The notes beneath the pieces are model-generated. The model did no database searches. It was not told where the DNA came from and saw only the letters and a program-made list of their open reading frames with translations. Positions 36,183-45,040 of a stretch of DNA of 64,000 bases are shown here, in pieces. Position 1 is the first letter of the stretch; the number at the start of each line of letters is the position of its first letter. This stretch comes from Streptomyces sp. P9-A2. GTDB lineage: Bacteria; Actinomycetota; Actinomycetes; Streptomycetales; Streptomycetaceae. The position numbers and the translations under genes were made by a program. The DNA lies in NCBI RefSeq assembly GCF_036634175.1, contig NZ_JAZIFX010000001.1, positions 124,001-188,000 of the forward strand. The letters are read 5' to 3'.

Positions 36183-36715
36183 ACGAAGACGGGTTCCCCA
36201 GGCAGGGCCGCAGAAGGCTGCGGCGTTCGGGGCAAGCCGTGTGCGGGGCGGATGTGAGCAGGGGACCTGGCGGCTGGAGACGTGACCGCTCAAGGAATCC
36301 GGCAGAATAGTCTGATCATCGTATTTTTCTTGGGATTCACCCATATCATGCGGTTTCCACCTCATGGCAAAGTAACCTGGCTGAGCCCGTCAAGCCGAAG
36401 TTCAGTCTTCGGCCGTCGGACGGGACACCGGAGAGTGGGGATACACGGGGGTTTCAGCAGCGCCGGAAGGCGGGAGCGACCTCGTACAAGAGGGACACGA
36501 CCCGACAGCACGGGACGGGCTCCAGGACATGGCCGACGACCGTCGCCGGGCTGTGCGCGAGCTGCTGCAGACGGCCGGGGAACTCCGCGAAGTGCTTGCC
36601 CTCGCGGCCGGCGATCTGCGAAGGGCCACCGCGTTCGCGGCCGAAGCGCGGGCGGGTGAGGTCCCCATGTCCGGCGTCCCTCCGGCCGACCTCATCGGCT
36701 GGGCGCCCGCACAGT
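36183..36715. other. Stretch without an intact gene
   Basis: Near 36310-36360 the sequence turns AT-rich (TCTGATCATCGTATTTTTCT), a likely promoter or boundary of acquired DNA. From 36529 a frame reads ADDRRRAVRELLQTAGELRE and helical continuation to ~36690, coding-like but with no start site I trust and no known family. Confidence 0.4.
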
Positions 36716-36970
36716 CCCGCTTGCCTGCCGGACCGTCCGCAGGACGTGACCTGGCAGCGGATCGAGACCAGGCCAGGAGACGCCCTGGTGCTGTGCACCG
36801 GCCACTGCGTGGACTTGTTCACCGGCCGGAACAACGAAGCCCTGACCGCGGCATGGTCGCAGGGTCCACCCGAACTGCCCTCCGTGTTGGGCCACTTCGA
36901 CCAGGCGGTTCCCCTCGGCGGCGCCGACCGGACCGCAGTCTGTCTCTGGGAGCACGAACACCGCGGTTGA
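36716..36970 (+). pseudogene. C-terminal remnant of a PP2C-type phosphatase
   Basis: The frame reads TWQRIETRPGDALVLCTGHC, then SVLGHFDQAVPLGGADRTAV and CLWEHEHR before a stop. This matches the end of Streptomyces PP2C phosphatases (RPGDALLLCSEG ... DDRTAV.LWE). The catalytic Asp before RTAV is kept, but the first two thirds of the domain are missing. Confidence 0.5.
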
Positions 36971-37506
36971 GAGGCAGTGAGTACGACACCTTGCCCAACG
37001 CCTGACCGCCGGGCACTTCCGATGCCGGCGCGGCCGGTCCTGGCGCCGGTATCAGGACTGCGGAGCTGCCCGTGTACGGCAGTCTCCCCGATACATGTAC
37101 ATGCGGAAGCTCCCCGTGTCTGCCCGGGGGACGCTGCTCTCGCTCGCCGAGGCGTGGTTCGGCACGGCATGACGCGTGTCCGTCACACCGTGCCGGAGAC
37201 CTCACGCCCTGGGCACACCGCCGGCCGCATACTGTCTTCGGTCAGTGATCCACAGGCTCCTCATCCGTCTCGTACGTGCCCGTCCGGGGGGGGAAGGGTT
37301 TCCCGGCCGGCAGGCCTGCGTTCTCGTTTCGAGACCTGGGGCGACCATGTCTCCAGGGAAACGGAACGTGATGATGTGCAAGAACCTCGCGATACGCCTG
37401 AACCCGCCGGGGCTCGCATGCGTAGGGAGTGCGGGAGGACACGCACAGCAGAATTCCGCACAGCCCGAAGCACCCGACGCACAGCGACATCTTCAAGGAG
37501 TGCCCG
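36971..37506. other. Stretch without a recognisable gene
   Basis: Only short random frames are seen. A GGGGGGG run lies at about 37287-37293. The promoter of the DoxX gene is expected near the right end. Confidence 0.4.
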
Positions 37507-37965
37507 ATGAGCACCGCACGTATCAGCGACCGGCTGACGAGCCGCCAGCCCCTCGTACTGGGCCTGTTCCGTATGGTCCTGGGTCTGCTGTTCGCCAGTG
37601 AGGGCGCGGCTACGGTCTTCGGGGTGCTGGACCGAACGGCCAGCCCGGTGGGCGACTGGCCGTTCTGGTACGCCGGGGTGATCGAGCTGGTGTGCGGCGT
37701 CCTCGTTCTCCTCGGAGTCACGACGCGCAGCGCGGCCTTCGTCAGCTCGGGCATCATGGCCTTCGCCTACTTCACGGAGCACCAGAAGGACGGCCTGTTC
37801 CCGCTGCAGAACGGTGGCCTCGCCCCCGCGCTCTTCTGCTGGGGATTCCTGCTCATCGTGTTCTTCGGGCCGGGTGCCCTGTCCCTGTCGGGCGTCGTGG
37901 GCCGAGGGGAAACCGACGTCCTGCGGTCTGCTCGCCCAAAGCCCGCGCAGCGGGTGGGCGAGTAG
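37507..37965 (+). CDS. DoxX family membrane protein
   Basis: A 152-residue protein with four membrane segments and the DoxX pattern LGLFRMVLGLLFASEGAATV, WPFWYAGVIELVCGVLVLLG and AAFVSSGIMAFAYFTEHQKD. AAGGAG precedes the ATG at 37507 by six bases. DoxX proteins pair with oxidoreductases or thiol systems in the membrane; no partner is obvious here. Complete and typical in length. It is a different branch from the DoxX-like protein at 634. Confidence 0.88.
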   Translation: MSTARISDRLTSRQPLVLGLFRMVLGLLFASEGAATVFGVLDRTASPVGDWPFWYAGVIELVCGVLVLLGVTTRSAAFVSSGIMAFAYFTEHQKDGLFPLQNGGLAPALFCWGFLLIVFFGPGALSLSGVVGRGETDVLRSARPKPAQRVGE

Positions 37966-38496
37966 GCGGCACCGGGACGAGGACGTCCGGCACGGGGTCT
38001 CCGTGCCGCATCCGATCCGGCTGCGCCTCCGGCGCATTGACGACCGGATCGAGGCCGCGGCGAGTTCCGCCCCGACCGTCCCGCGCCCGCGCACGGGCGG
38101 CTGCAGTCGCTCCTCCCCCACGAGGACGGGCGGCCCCATGTGATGCGCGGCGATCCGCGCCTGAGCGAGGGACGGAGTCGTGGCTCCGGGAACGCGCGTG
38201 CCCGGTATGCCTGATCGATCCGGACGAGAAGTGGCGTCACCGGGCCATCGTGTCGGGCTGCCACCGGCCGTGCTCAGCGCCCCGGTGGCCTCCGAGGCCC
38301 TTGGCGCCGGTCGCCGCTGTGCCGGCGGAGCCGGTCGGTGTGGCGGGCGACGTCATCGACACGCGCCGCGAGGTCGGAGGGGCGGACAGGCGAGGTGACA
38401 GGCTCTGTGGCAGGGTTCGCCCGTCGGATGCGCCGGGGTGCGAAGAGTGCCGCGCCCGAGGGCGCGACCGTGCCGGAGAATGACGAGGGAGACAGA
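37966..38496. other. Stretch without a recognisable gene
   Basis: GC-rich DNA with no supported open frame. Nothing repetitive or structured stands out. Confidence 0.4.
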
Positions 38497-38829
38497 ATGA
38501 TCTTTATCACCGCGAAGTTCCGGGTGCGCCCCGAATATGCCGACGAGTGGCCGGGGATCGCCGCGGACTTCACCTCGGCCACCCGGGACGAGCCCGGCTG
38601 TCTGTGGTTCGACTGGTCCCGCAGCCTCGATGACCCGACGGAGTACGTCCTGGTCGAGGCCTTCCGCGATGACGAGGCGGGGGCGGCCCATGTGCACTCC
38701 GAGCATTTCAGGGCCGCGCAGCGGACCCTGCCGCCCCACCTGGCCGAAACGCCCCGCATCGTGAACGCGACGGTCGCGCAGGACGACTGGTCGCTCCTGG
38801 GTGAGATGAGCGTCCCCGAGCGGGAGTGA
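38497..38829 (+). CDS. Antibiotic biosynthesis monooxygenase (ABM) family, putative quinol monooxygenase
   Basis: A 110-residue ferredoxin-like dimeric alpha/beta protein: MIFITAKFRVRPEYADEWPG, TRDEPGCLWFDWSRSLDDPT, EYVLVEAFRDDEAGAAHVHS and EHFRAAQ. The E..C..F.W.......Y.L.E.......HV.S.HF pattern is the ABM/YgiN family, which oxidises quinols or aromatic compounds without a cofactor. Physiological substrate unknown. The start follows GAGGGAGAC. It converges on the secreted phosphatase gene. Confidence 0.87.
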   Translation: MIFITAKFRVRPEYADEWPGIAADFTSATRDEPGCLWFDWSRSLDDPTEYVLVEAFRDDEAGAAHVHSEHFRAAQRTLPPHLAETPRIVNATVAQDDWSLLGEMSVPERE

Positions 38830-38857
38830 CGTACCCGCCTTGAGGTATCCGGACCGT

Positions 38858-39736
38858 TCAGCGGCCGCGTCGGGGGACCCTCAGATCCGTGACCACCGGG
38901 CGGTGGTCCGATGCCTCCGCCGCCACGGCTTCGGCACCGGCCACGGTGATGTCGAAGGAGGCGGCCACCAGGTCGATGCGCTTGATCGGGGCGACCGCCG
39001 GATACGTCCCACCGCCGTCCGGGTCGGCGTCCCGCAGCCGCTGCCACAGGGGTGCCAGCTCCGGAGCCGTCGCCTCGGCGTTGAAGTCGCCGATCAGGAT
39101 CTTCGGTCCGCGGTCGGCGGCCAGTACGTCGAGCATGTCCGCCACCTGGGCCGCACGGACCGAGGGGTCGGCCCGGTGGTCCAGGTGCGTGCTGTAGACG
39201 TGCACGTGTACGCCCTTGACGTCGACCGTCACCTCGGCGAACCCGGGCATCGGGGCCGGCACCGGGCCGGGTGCCTGGGTGGAGAGCCGGGTGATCTCGT
39301 GGTTCTCCGCCTCGATCACCGGATAGCGGCTCAGGACGGCGACACCGTACTGCCGGCGCTCTGCGTCCTCGGCTGCCGGGGCCAGATCGTAGATCGGTGC
39401 GAAGAACACCCGCATGTCCAGCTTCCCGGCCAGTGCACGGGCCTCGTCGACGAATTCGCTGCGGTCGCCCCAGTGCACGTCGACCTCCTGGAGGCCGACC
39501 ACGTCGGCGCCCAGATCACGCAGTGCCCGCGCGGTCCGGTCCAGGTCGAAGACCCCGTCCTCACCGGCACCGGCGTGAATGTTGTAGGTCGCCACTCTCA
39601 GCGGCACCGCCGGGGCGTCCGCCCTGGTGGCACCGGCACCCGCGGCTGTCGCAGGCGCCGCCGCGGCGAGCAGGACTACGGCCGGCGCGGCGGTGGCGGC
39701 AGCGCCGCGGACGAGGCGGGAAAAGCTCGGTTTCAT
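38858..39736 (-). CDS. Secreted endonuclease/exonuclease/phosphatase family protein
   Basis: A 292-residue exported enzyme. The signal peptide (RGAAATAAPAVVLLAAAAPA, cleavage near TAAGA) precedes an EEP fold: RVATYNIHAGAGEDGVFDLD (metal-binding Asn), ADVVGLQEVDVH (catalytic Glu), VYSTHLDH, ILIGDFNAEATAPEL (DFN motif) and EASDHRPVVTDL (catalytic SDH). All family residues are present. Substrates may be nucleic acid, sphingomyelin-like lipids or inositol phosphates; it cannot be told which. ATG 39736. The 280 bases upstream show no gene. Confidence 0.9.
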   Translation of the reverse strand: MKPSFSRLVRGAAATAAPAVVLLAAAAPATAAGAGATRADAPAVPLRVATYNIHAGAGEDGVFDLDRTARALRDLGADVVGLQEVDVHWGDRSEFVDEARALAGKLDMRVFFAPIYDLAPAAEDAERRQYGVAVLSRYPVIEAENHEITRLSTQAPGPVPAPMPGFAEVTVDVKGVHVHVYSTHLDHRADPSVRAAQVADMLDVLAADRGPKILIGDFNAEATAPELAPLWQRLRDADPDGGGTYPAVAPIKRIDLVAASFDITVAGAEAVAAEASDHRPVVTDLRVPRRGR

Positions 39737-40018
39737 GCCTGCTCCGGATCAGGTGGTGGGTGGGACGCGCGGGAGGGGCGGGGCCCGGTCGGCGCGACAG
39801 ATCGCCTGACAGCACGTCAACACCTGTACCAGGTGGGCGGGTTTATCCACCAGGTCCCCGGTGCCTCTCCCCTGTCGCGATGCCGGGGTGTCCCGTCGTG
39901 CCGCCTTCCGGGTGCCGTCGGCGGAGTGCGGGCGAGCCGGTGGTTCCATACCGTCGCACGGTACCTGTCCCGCGCCCCGCCCGGTGTCCGCCGGCTCACC
40001 GCCGTCCACGGGGACGGC

Positions 40019-40915
40019 TCACGGAGCCTCGGCGTTGACGGTGGAGCGGTCCTCGCCGGTCAGGGAACGGGCGAGCGCCAGCCTCGAGAGCATCAGCACG
40101 CCTGTCACGATCAGGGCGATGCCCAGCAGTTGGGGCAGGAGCCACCAGCCCGACCGCACGGATTCGGAGTAGACCGTGAGCCCGAGCGCCAGGCTCACGC
40201 TCGCGTCGCCGAGGGTGATGGCGGGCTGGGACGCGACCAGGGGGCCCGCCTGCAGCGCGTTCTCCAGGAGGAACAGCGCCGACGCGCCGAACAGGGCGAA
40301 GCCGTAGGTCTGCCAGGCCGTGAGGAACGCGGTGACGCCGCCGTCGTCGAGTGTGTGCATCGACGCCTTCATCAGCGCCGCGGTCACCGCGTACGCGACG
40401 GCGGTGGCCAGCCCGAAGCAGGCTGCGCGGGTGCGGCTCCCGGGCCGGCGGAGCGCGGCGAGCACGAGGGCGACGATCGCGGTGGCGCAGACGGCGAGTG
40501 CCGGGATCCAGCGGTCCATCGGCACGTGCGTGCGGTTTCCCGCGGGCGAGGCGGCGGCCAGGGCGACGGCGAGTCCTGCCACCACGGCGAAGGCGGCCGC
40601 CCAGCCGGTGCGGGACAGCCGCCCCCGCAACAGTACCGTGGCGATGGCCAGAGCGAGCGGGAGCTCCAGCACGAACAGGGGCTGAACGATCGTCAGTGGT
40701 CCCGTCGCAAGTGCCACGGCCTGGCAGACCGCCGCGGTGATCATGGTGATGATGCCGGCGAGCCAGACGGGGTGCCGCAGCAGGTCGAGCATCAGCCCGG
40801 CCCTCAGCTTGTCGGACCGGGGCACGCCGAGGGCCGCCTTGCGCTGCAGTACGGTGGCGAGCGCGCTACTGAACGCGGCGCCCAGGGCGAACAGGACCGG
40901 CAGCAGCATGTCCAC
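40019..40915 (-). CDS. DMT superfamily (EamA-like) transporter
   Basis: A 298-residue protein with about nine hydrophobic segments, beginning LLPVLFALGAAFSSALATVL with the basic QRKAALG turn, and including QPLFVLELPLALAIATVLLR and PAITLGDASVSLALGLTVYS. This is the actinobacterial DMT group whose first segment carries ALG.A....A.VLQR.AA. Start chosen as GTG 40915 behind GGAGG at nine bases; ATG 40909 is the alternative. Substrate unknown. The MFS gene upstream is in the same direction, 192 bases away. Confidence 0.85.
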   Translation of the reverse strand: MDMLLPVLFALGAAFSSALATVLQRKAALGVPRSDKLRAGLMLDLLRHPVWLAGIITMITAAVCQAVALATGPLTIVQPLFVLELPLALAIATVLLRGRLSRTGWAAAFAVVAGLAVALAAASPAGNRTHVPMDRWIPALAVCATAIVALVLAALRRPGSRTRAACFGLATAVAYAVTAALMKASMHTLDDGGVTAFLTAWQTYGFALFGASALFLLENALQAGPLVASQPAITLGDASVSLALGLTVYSESVRSGWWLLPQLLGIALIVTGVLMLSRLALARSLTGEDRSTVNAEAP

Positions 40916-41107
40916 GGTGTGGGTCCTCCGGGATGACGGGACGGCCCGCCCCCGGGCCCTGCCATGGTGCCCCGCGTTCTCCCTCCTTCTCGCGAACACA
41001 CGGGGGCGTGTCGCGGCCCGTACGGTGGCGGCCGTTTGCTCGGTGACCGCTCCGGGCCCCGGCGGATGCCGGGCAGGCGGGCGCGGATGTCACCGCGGCC
41101 CCCGCGC

Positions 41108-42298
41108 TCACGTCCCCGGCGGTACCGGTCGCCTCAGGAGGTAGACGGTCGCGGTCACGACCAGGACGATCATGCACGCGATGAACACCAGCCCCGCGTC
41201 CTGCAGGCCGAGAGGGCCCGTCAGTAAGCCCACGCCGATCACCGGCACCGAGATGCCCGCGTAGGCCACCACGAACAGCATGGAGATGACACCCGCCCGC
41301 TCCCCCGCCGGAGACACCTCGGCCAGTGCGGACAGCGCGCCGCGGAACGCCAGCCCCTGCCCGGCGCCGCCGACGATCGCGCTCAGCACCACCAGCGCGA
41401 GCAGGTCCCAGTGCAGCGCGCCGGCGAGCAGCGCCAGTCCGGCGAGAAGGCCGGCACAGCCCCATGGCAGGGACCGTGCCGCCCCGACCCGGCCGACGGC
41501 CAGTTGCCCGGCGGTCGAGGCGAAGAACGCCAGCGCGACGACCAGCCCGATCAGGGCGCGGTTCTGCACGTTCAGGAACTGCGCGAGGAACGCCGGGCTG
41601 ACCGACGTGAACACCCCGAACAGCGCGAAACCCACGAACGAGGCGATCGCCGCCGGCCCGAACACCGCCCGCACCTGCGGAGGCAGGCCGGGCCGTCGAG
41701 GCCGTACGGTGCTCAGCGGGCGTCGCTCCCGTACGGTCTCCGGAAGTCTCAGCAGGACAACGACCGAGCCGGCCACCAGGACCAGGTGCACGACGAACGG
41801 CAGGTACAGCGGCCCGGCCGCGTACTGGGACAGGACTCCCGCGAGCAGCGGTCCGCATCCCAGCCCGCCCATGTTGGCGGCGGTCGCGACGAATGTGGCG
41901 CGAGAGGCGCCGCCGGGCGGCGCCAGCTCCATCACGAACGCCGTGGCGGCCCCGGTGAACAGCCCGGCGGACAGTCCCGACAGCAGCCGCCCCGCGTACA
42001 GCCACCCCAGGTCGGCGGCGCTGAGGAAACAGACGGCGCTCAGGGCCGCGAATCCCAGACCCCACAGCAGCACCGGGCGCCTGCCCACCACGTCCGAGAC
42101 GTTCCCCGCCAGCAGCAGGACACCGATGACACCGAAGGCGTACACGGCGTACACGACGGTGACGGTCAGCTCGGAGAACCCGAACTTCTCCTGGTAGAGA
42201 CCGTAGAGAGGGGTCGGCAGCGTGGTACCGACCATGCACACGGCGAACACCGCACCGCCGAGCACACACGCGCGCCACCCCGGGCGATCACCGGCCAT
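41108..42298 (-). CDS. MFS transporter (drug/sugar efflux type)
   Basis: A 396-residue twelve-segment carrier. The cytoplasmic loop 2-3 motif is LAGNVSDVVGRRPVLLWGLG (G..SD..GRR), and segments 4-5 read LLSGLSAGLFTGAATAFVME. The second half repeats with VGRVGAARSLPWGCAGLLAG. Family members export drugs or small metabolites. ATG 42298 was chosen; the longer frame to 42424 translates a tandem repeat and is not a real N-terminus. Divergent from the acyltransferase gene, with five direct repeats between them. Confidence 0.88.
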   Translation of the reverse strand: MAGDRPGWRACVLGGAVFAVCMVGTTLPTPLYGLYQEKFGFSELTVTVVYAVYAFGVIGVLLLAGNVSDVVGRRPVLLWGLGFAALSAVCFLSAADLGWLYAGRLLSGLSAGLFTGAATAFVMELAPPGGASRATFVATAANMGGLGCGPLLAGVLSQYAAGPLYLPFVVHLVLVAGSVVVLLRLPETVRERRPLSTVRPRRPGLPPQVRAVFGPAAIASFVGFALFGVFTSVSPAFLAQFLNVQNRALIGLVVALAFFASTAGQLAVGRVGAARSLPWGCAGLLAGLALLAGALHWDLLALVVLSAIVGGAGQGLAFRGALSALAEVSPAGERAGVISMLFVVAYAGISVPVIGVGLLTGPLGLQDAGLVFIACMIVLVVTATVYLLRRPVPPGT

Positions 42299-42390
42299 GC
42301 CGACGACGGTAGCCCCGTGTGCGCCGCGGTCCCGCCCGGCACGCCAACCGGCCGGGAGAACCCGGAAAGCACCGGGCGCCGTCCCCGGCC

Positions 42391-42454
42391 GTGTCATGGG
42401 GGCCGTGTCATGGGGCCGTGTCATGGGGCCGTGTCATGGGGCTGTGTCATGGGG
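42391..42454. repeat. Five tandem copies of GTGTCATGGGGCC
   Basis: Units start at 42391 (14 bases), 42405, 42418, 42431 (13 each) and 42444 (11, partial). They lie between the divergent MFS and acyltransferase genes, 93 bases upstream of one start and about 97 of the other. They may be iterated binding sites or a simple minisatellite. Confidence 0.85.
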
Positions 42455-42550
42455 AGAACCACGCGGTACCCGTGGGCGCGGATACTCATGTGCCGGAACG
42501 CGTCGGCACGCGAAACTGGCGAGCAGGATTCCCGTGTCGAAAGGCCGACC

Positions 42551-43231
42551 ATGCTCAGCCGTGCCGCCGCCGCCCTGCTGCCCTTCTTCGGACGCCTCAC
42601 CGTCACCCGCGAGGCGGACGGACCGTACCCCGTGGGCAGTGTCTTCGTCGCCAACCACGACTCGGTGGCCGATCCCGCGGTCGTCCTGGCCGCCCTGCGG
42701 TCCGTGGACGTGATGCCGGCGATCCTGGTGACGGCGGGTCTCTGGCGCGTGCCGCTGCTGGGCCGGGCGTTGACACGGGAAGGGCACATTCCCGTCCACC
42801 GGGGATCGGCCCGGGCATCGGAGGCACTCGCTGCCGCGGCCGGAGCACTCGGGGCGGGGCGTCATGTACTCATCTACGCCGAAGGAGGTCTCCCCCTGCA
42901 CCAGGACGCGAGGTGCGCCGCACCCCTGCCCTTCCGCACCGGTCTCGCACGACTGGTGGTCGCGACCCACGCGCCGGTGGTCCCCGTCGGTCAGGTGGGG
43001 GCCCGGCGCCTCTGCTCGGGAACGGTCGCGAAGCAACTGGCCGGTGTGCTCACGGCCCCGGCGCGCCGCCCGCGGTTCCACGTGCACATCGGCGGTCCGG
43101 TGCGTCTGCCGGCGGAGACGGCGCGCGGTACGTCGGTCGCGCACGGTGCGGTCAGTGCCGCCTGGCGGCGAGCGGCACACGCCGTCGGTGAGCCGGTCCG
43201 CACTCCCGGGCCCCATGGAGAAGGGCGGTGA
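42551..43231 (+). CDS. 1-acyl-glycerol-3-phosphate acyltransferase (PlsC-like)
   Basis: A 226-residue acyltransferase. Motif I is VANHDSVADPAVV (HX4D), motif II GRALTREGHIPVHRG, motif III YAEGGLPLHQD (usual FPEGTRS, here altered to AEGGLP) and motif IV APVVPVGQVGARR. It acylates lysophospholipids in glycerolipid synthesis in most members. The departure from the EGTRS box suggests a different acceptor. ATG 42551 follows GAAAGG. Divergent from the MFS gene. Confidence 0.85.
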   Translation: MLSRAAAALLPFFGRLTVTREADGPYPVGSVFVANHDSVADPAVVLAALRSVDVMPAILVTAGLWRVPLLGRALTREGHIPVHRGSARASEALAAAAGALGAGRHVLIYAEGGLPLHQDARCAAPLPFRTGLARLVVATHAPVVPVGQVGARRLCSGTVAKQLAGVLTAPARRPRFHVHIGGPVRLPAETARGTSVAHGAVSAAWRRAAHAVGEPVRTPGPHGEGR

Positions 43232-43414
43232 CCCCTCGGTCGTCCAGGTCACCCGGCGGCGGCCAGGCGACGCCGGAGGGTACCAGCAAGGGCGTCGAGC
43301 TGGTGGACCAGCCGGGCCGTACCGTCGCAGGGCACCGGCCCGACCGCATCGACGTAACGCGCCCCGCGAGACGGCGGCGTGACTCATCCGCTCCACCTCG
43401 CGCCTCGCAACACC

Positions 43415-43882
43415 TCACGGCAGGAAGTACTCCGACATCAGGCGGCTGACCCATTCCGGCTGTTCGATGTCGGCCGGGCGGAACTCCTCCATCGTCGGCT
43501 TGAGGTCGATGACCGGGGTGCCGGAGACCGCGTCGAGGCCCACCACGGTCAGCTCGCGACCATGGACGGACTCGATGGCGCAGGACGTCACCCCGATGCG
43601 GTTGGGCCTGCGGGGTCCTCGGCCGGCGAAGACGCCGACCGGCGGGAGGTCGGGGCGGCCCCGGTAGGGGCGGGGTTCGCGGTAGTCGTCCTGTTCCGGG
43701 AACTGGTCGAAGACGAACAGCACCTCCACGTGGGAGAAGCCTTCCAGCCCCTGGAGGCAGGCATCGCCGAAGCGCTCGTAGACGGTGATGGTGCTGCGGA
43801 CGGCACCCCAGTTGTCCGTCTGCCGGACATCCGTCCGGTTGTTCCGGACCGTACCGATCGGCGTGATCTCGAAGCTCGGCAT
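43415..43882 (-). CDS. TrmO-like tRNA methyltransferase (UPF0066/VirR)
   Basis: A 155-residue beta-barrel protein: EITPIGTVRNNRTDVRQTDN, WGAVRSTITVYERFGDACLQ, GLEGFSHVEVLFVFDQFPE, GRGPRRPNRIGVTSCAI and LDAVSGTPVIDLKPTMEEF. The R.NRIG.....I and LDA..GTPV.D.KP motifs are those of TrmO, which N6-methylates t6A37 in tRNA with S-adenosylmethionine. ATG 43882. Some actinobacterial relatives may act on other substrates, so the tRNA role is by family only. The 43232-43414 and 43883-44041 gaps show no gene. Confidence 0.88.
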   Translation of the reverse strand: MPSFEITPIGTVRNNRTDVRQTDNWGAVRSTITVYERFGDACLQGLEGFSHVEVLFVFDQFPEQDDYREPRPYRGRPDLPPVGVFAGRGPRRPNRIGVTSCAIESVHGRELTVVGLDAVSGTPVIDLKPTMEEFRPADIEQPEWVSRLMSEYFLP

Positions 43883-44058
43883 GCCGAGAGGCTATCCCCG
43901 CCGCCCCCACACCGGCACCGGGAACGAGTACGAACCGTGAGCGGCGCGGGCCGCCTCGGGGTTGTCGTCGGCCGGCGGGGAGACCTACGGATCTTCACCT
44001 GCCCCGCCGACCACCGTCACGCCTTCCGGGTGGACCTGCACTGATGAGCTGGAGCTCA

Positions 44059-44940
44059 TCACCCGCGCTCCGGCCCATCCGACAGGCCCTGTCGCTCCGC
44101 CGCCTCTGTGAAGCGGTTCAACCCGAGCGCGGCGAGCAGGCGCAGCTTCCCGTGGCCCTCGGACCGGGGCGGCGCGGTGAGGACGAGGAGTGTCTGGGAC
44201 TGGTCCTCGGTGAACAGCGCCTGGCAGTCCACCTCGATCGCGCCGACCTCGGGGTGGATCAACGTCTTGTGGTCCTCGAACCGCTGTGCGACCTCGTGCC
44301 GGTCCCACAGGCCGGCGAACTCCCCGCTCGCCTTCTGCAAACTCCCCACGAGGTCGCCTGCCCGCGACCGCGGGCCGCGCAGGCCGTAGGCGGCGCGCAG
44401 GTTCGCGACCTGGGCGCGGCTCTGCCGGTCGTGGTCGGCCTCGGGATAGACCGACCGCTCAGCAGGGTCGGTGAACCAGCGGTAGATCGCGCTGCGGGCG
44501 AGGCCCGTGTGCTTCGACGCGTCCCCGAACAAGGCCGTGGCCATGGCGTTCTGCACCAGCGTCTCGGCCAGGTCGGTCAGGATCAGCGCCGGAGCGTCGT
44601 CGAGGCGGTCCAGCACGCGCAGCAGTGCGGGAGCGACGTGCGGCGAGGCCGACAGGGACGCCGGTGCGTGGTGTCCGGCGATCCGGTACAGGTAGTTTCG
44701 CTCGTCGGTGGTCAGCCGCAGGGCCCGGGCGAGCGAGGCCAGCATCTGCTGACTGGGCTGCGGGCCGCGCTGCTGCTCCAGCCGTGTGTAGTAGTCGGTC
44801 GACATCACGGCGAGGGACGCGACCTCCTCGCGCCGCAGACCCTGGGTCCGCCGGCGCGTGCCTGGAGGGAGGGCGACGTCCTCGGGCCGCAGTGCCTCAC
44901 GGCGGCGGCGCAGGAAGTCGGCCAGTGCTGCACGGTCCAC
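44059..44940 (-). CDS. XRE-family regulator with MmyB-like ligand-binding domain
   Basis: A 293-residue protein. N-terminal helix-turn-helix: LADFLRRRREALRPEDVALP, RRTQGLRREEVASLAVMSTD and YYTRLEQQRGPQPSQQMLAS. C-terminal MmyB-type PAS-like domain: TDLAETLVQNAMATALFGDA, SAIYRWFTDPAERSVYPEAD and LIHPEVGAIEVDCQALFTED. Such regulators usually sit divergent from a reductase whose gene they control; here an SDR gene is 100 bases away on the other strand. Start GTG 44940. The stop is part of a TGATGAGCT-GG-AGCTCATCA hairpin (44042-44061). Confidence 0.92.
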   Translation of the reverse strand: MDRAALADFLRRRREALRPEDVALPPGTRRRTQGLRREEVASLAVMSTDYYTRLEQQRGPQPSQQMLASLARALRLTTDERNYLYRIAGHHAPASLSASPHVAPALLRVLDRLDDAPALILTDLAETLVQNAMATALFGDASKHTGLARSAIYRWFTDPAERSVYPEADHDRQSRAQVANLRAAYGLRGPRSRAGDLVGSLQKASGEFAGLWDRHEVAQRFEDHKTLIHPEVGAIEVDCQALFTEDQSQTLLVLTAPPRSEGHGKLRLLAALGLNRFTEAAERQGLSDGPERG

Positions 44941-44976
44941 GATGCCGATTATCGTCCGAGGCCCGGACGTGAGCCA

Positions 44977-44991
44977 GGGATCGCCGATCCC
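44977..44991. promoter_or_regulatory. Dyad between XRE regulator and SDR gene
   Basis: GGGATC (44977-44982), three bases, GATCCC (44986-44991), in the 100-base shared upstream region. ATTATCG and CGATAA motifs flank it. It is a candidate operator for the XRE regulator, inferred from symmetry and position. Confidence 0.4.
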
Positions 44992-45040
44992 CCGATAAGC
45001 GCTCTCTGCCCAGCGCCGGCGAAGCGACGACAATCGAGGC

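Noticed and set aside
38840..40936. 698-codon plus-strand open frame
   Set aside because: Covers the minus-strand phosphatase and DMT transporter genes in reverse; composition is random.
42391..42454. Tandem repeat considered as a CRISPR array
   Set aside because: Units are 13 bases with no spacers and no cas genes nearby.
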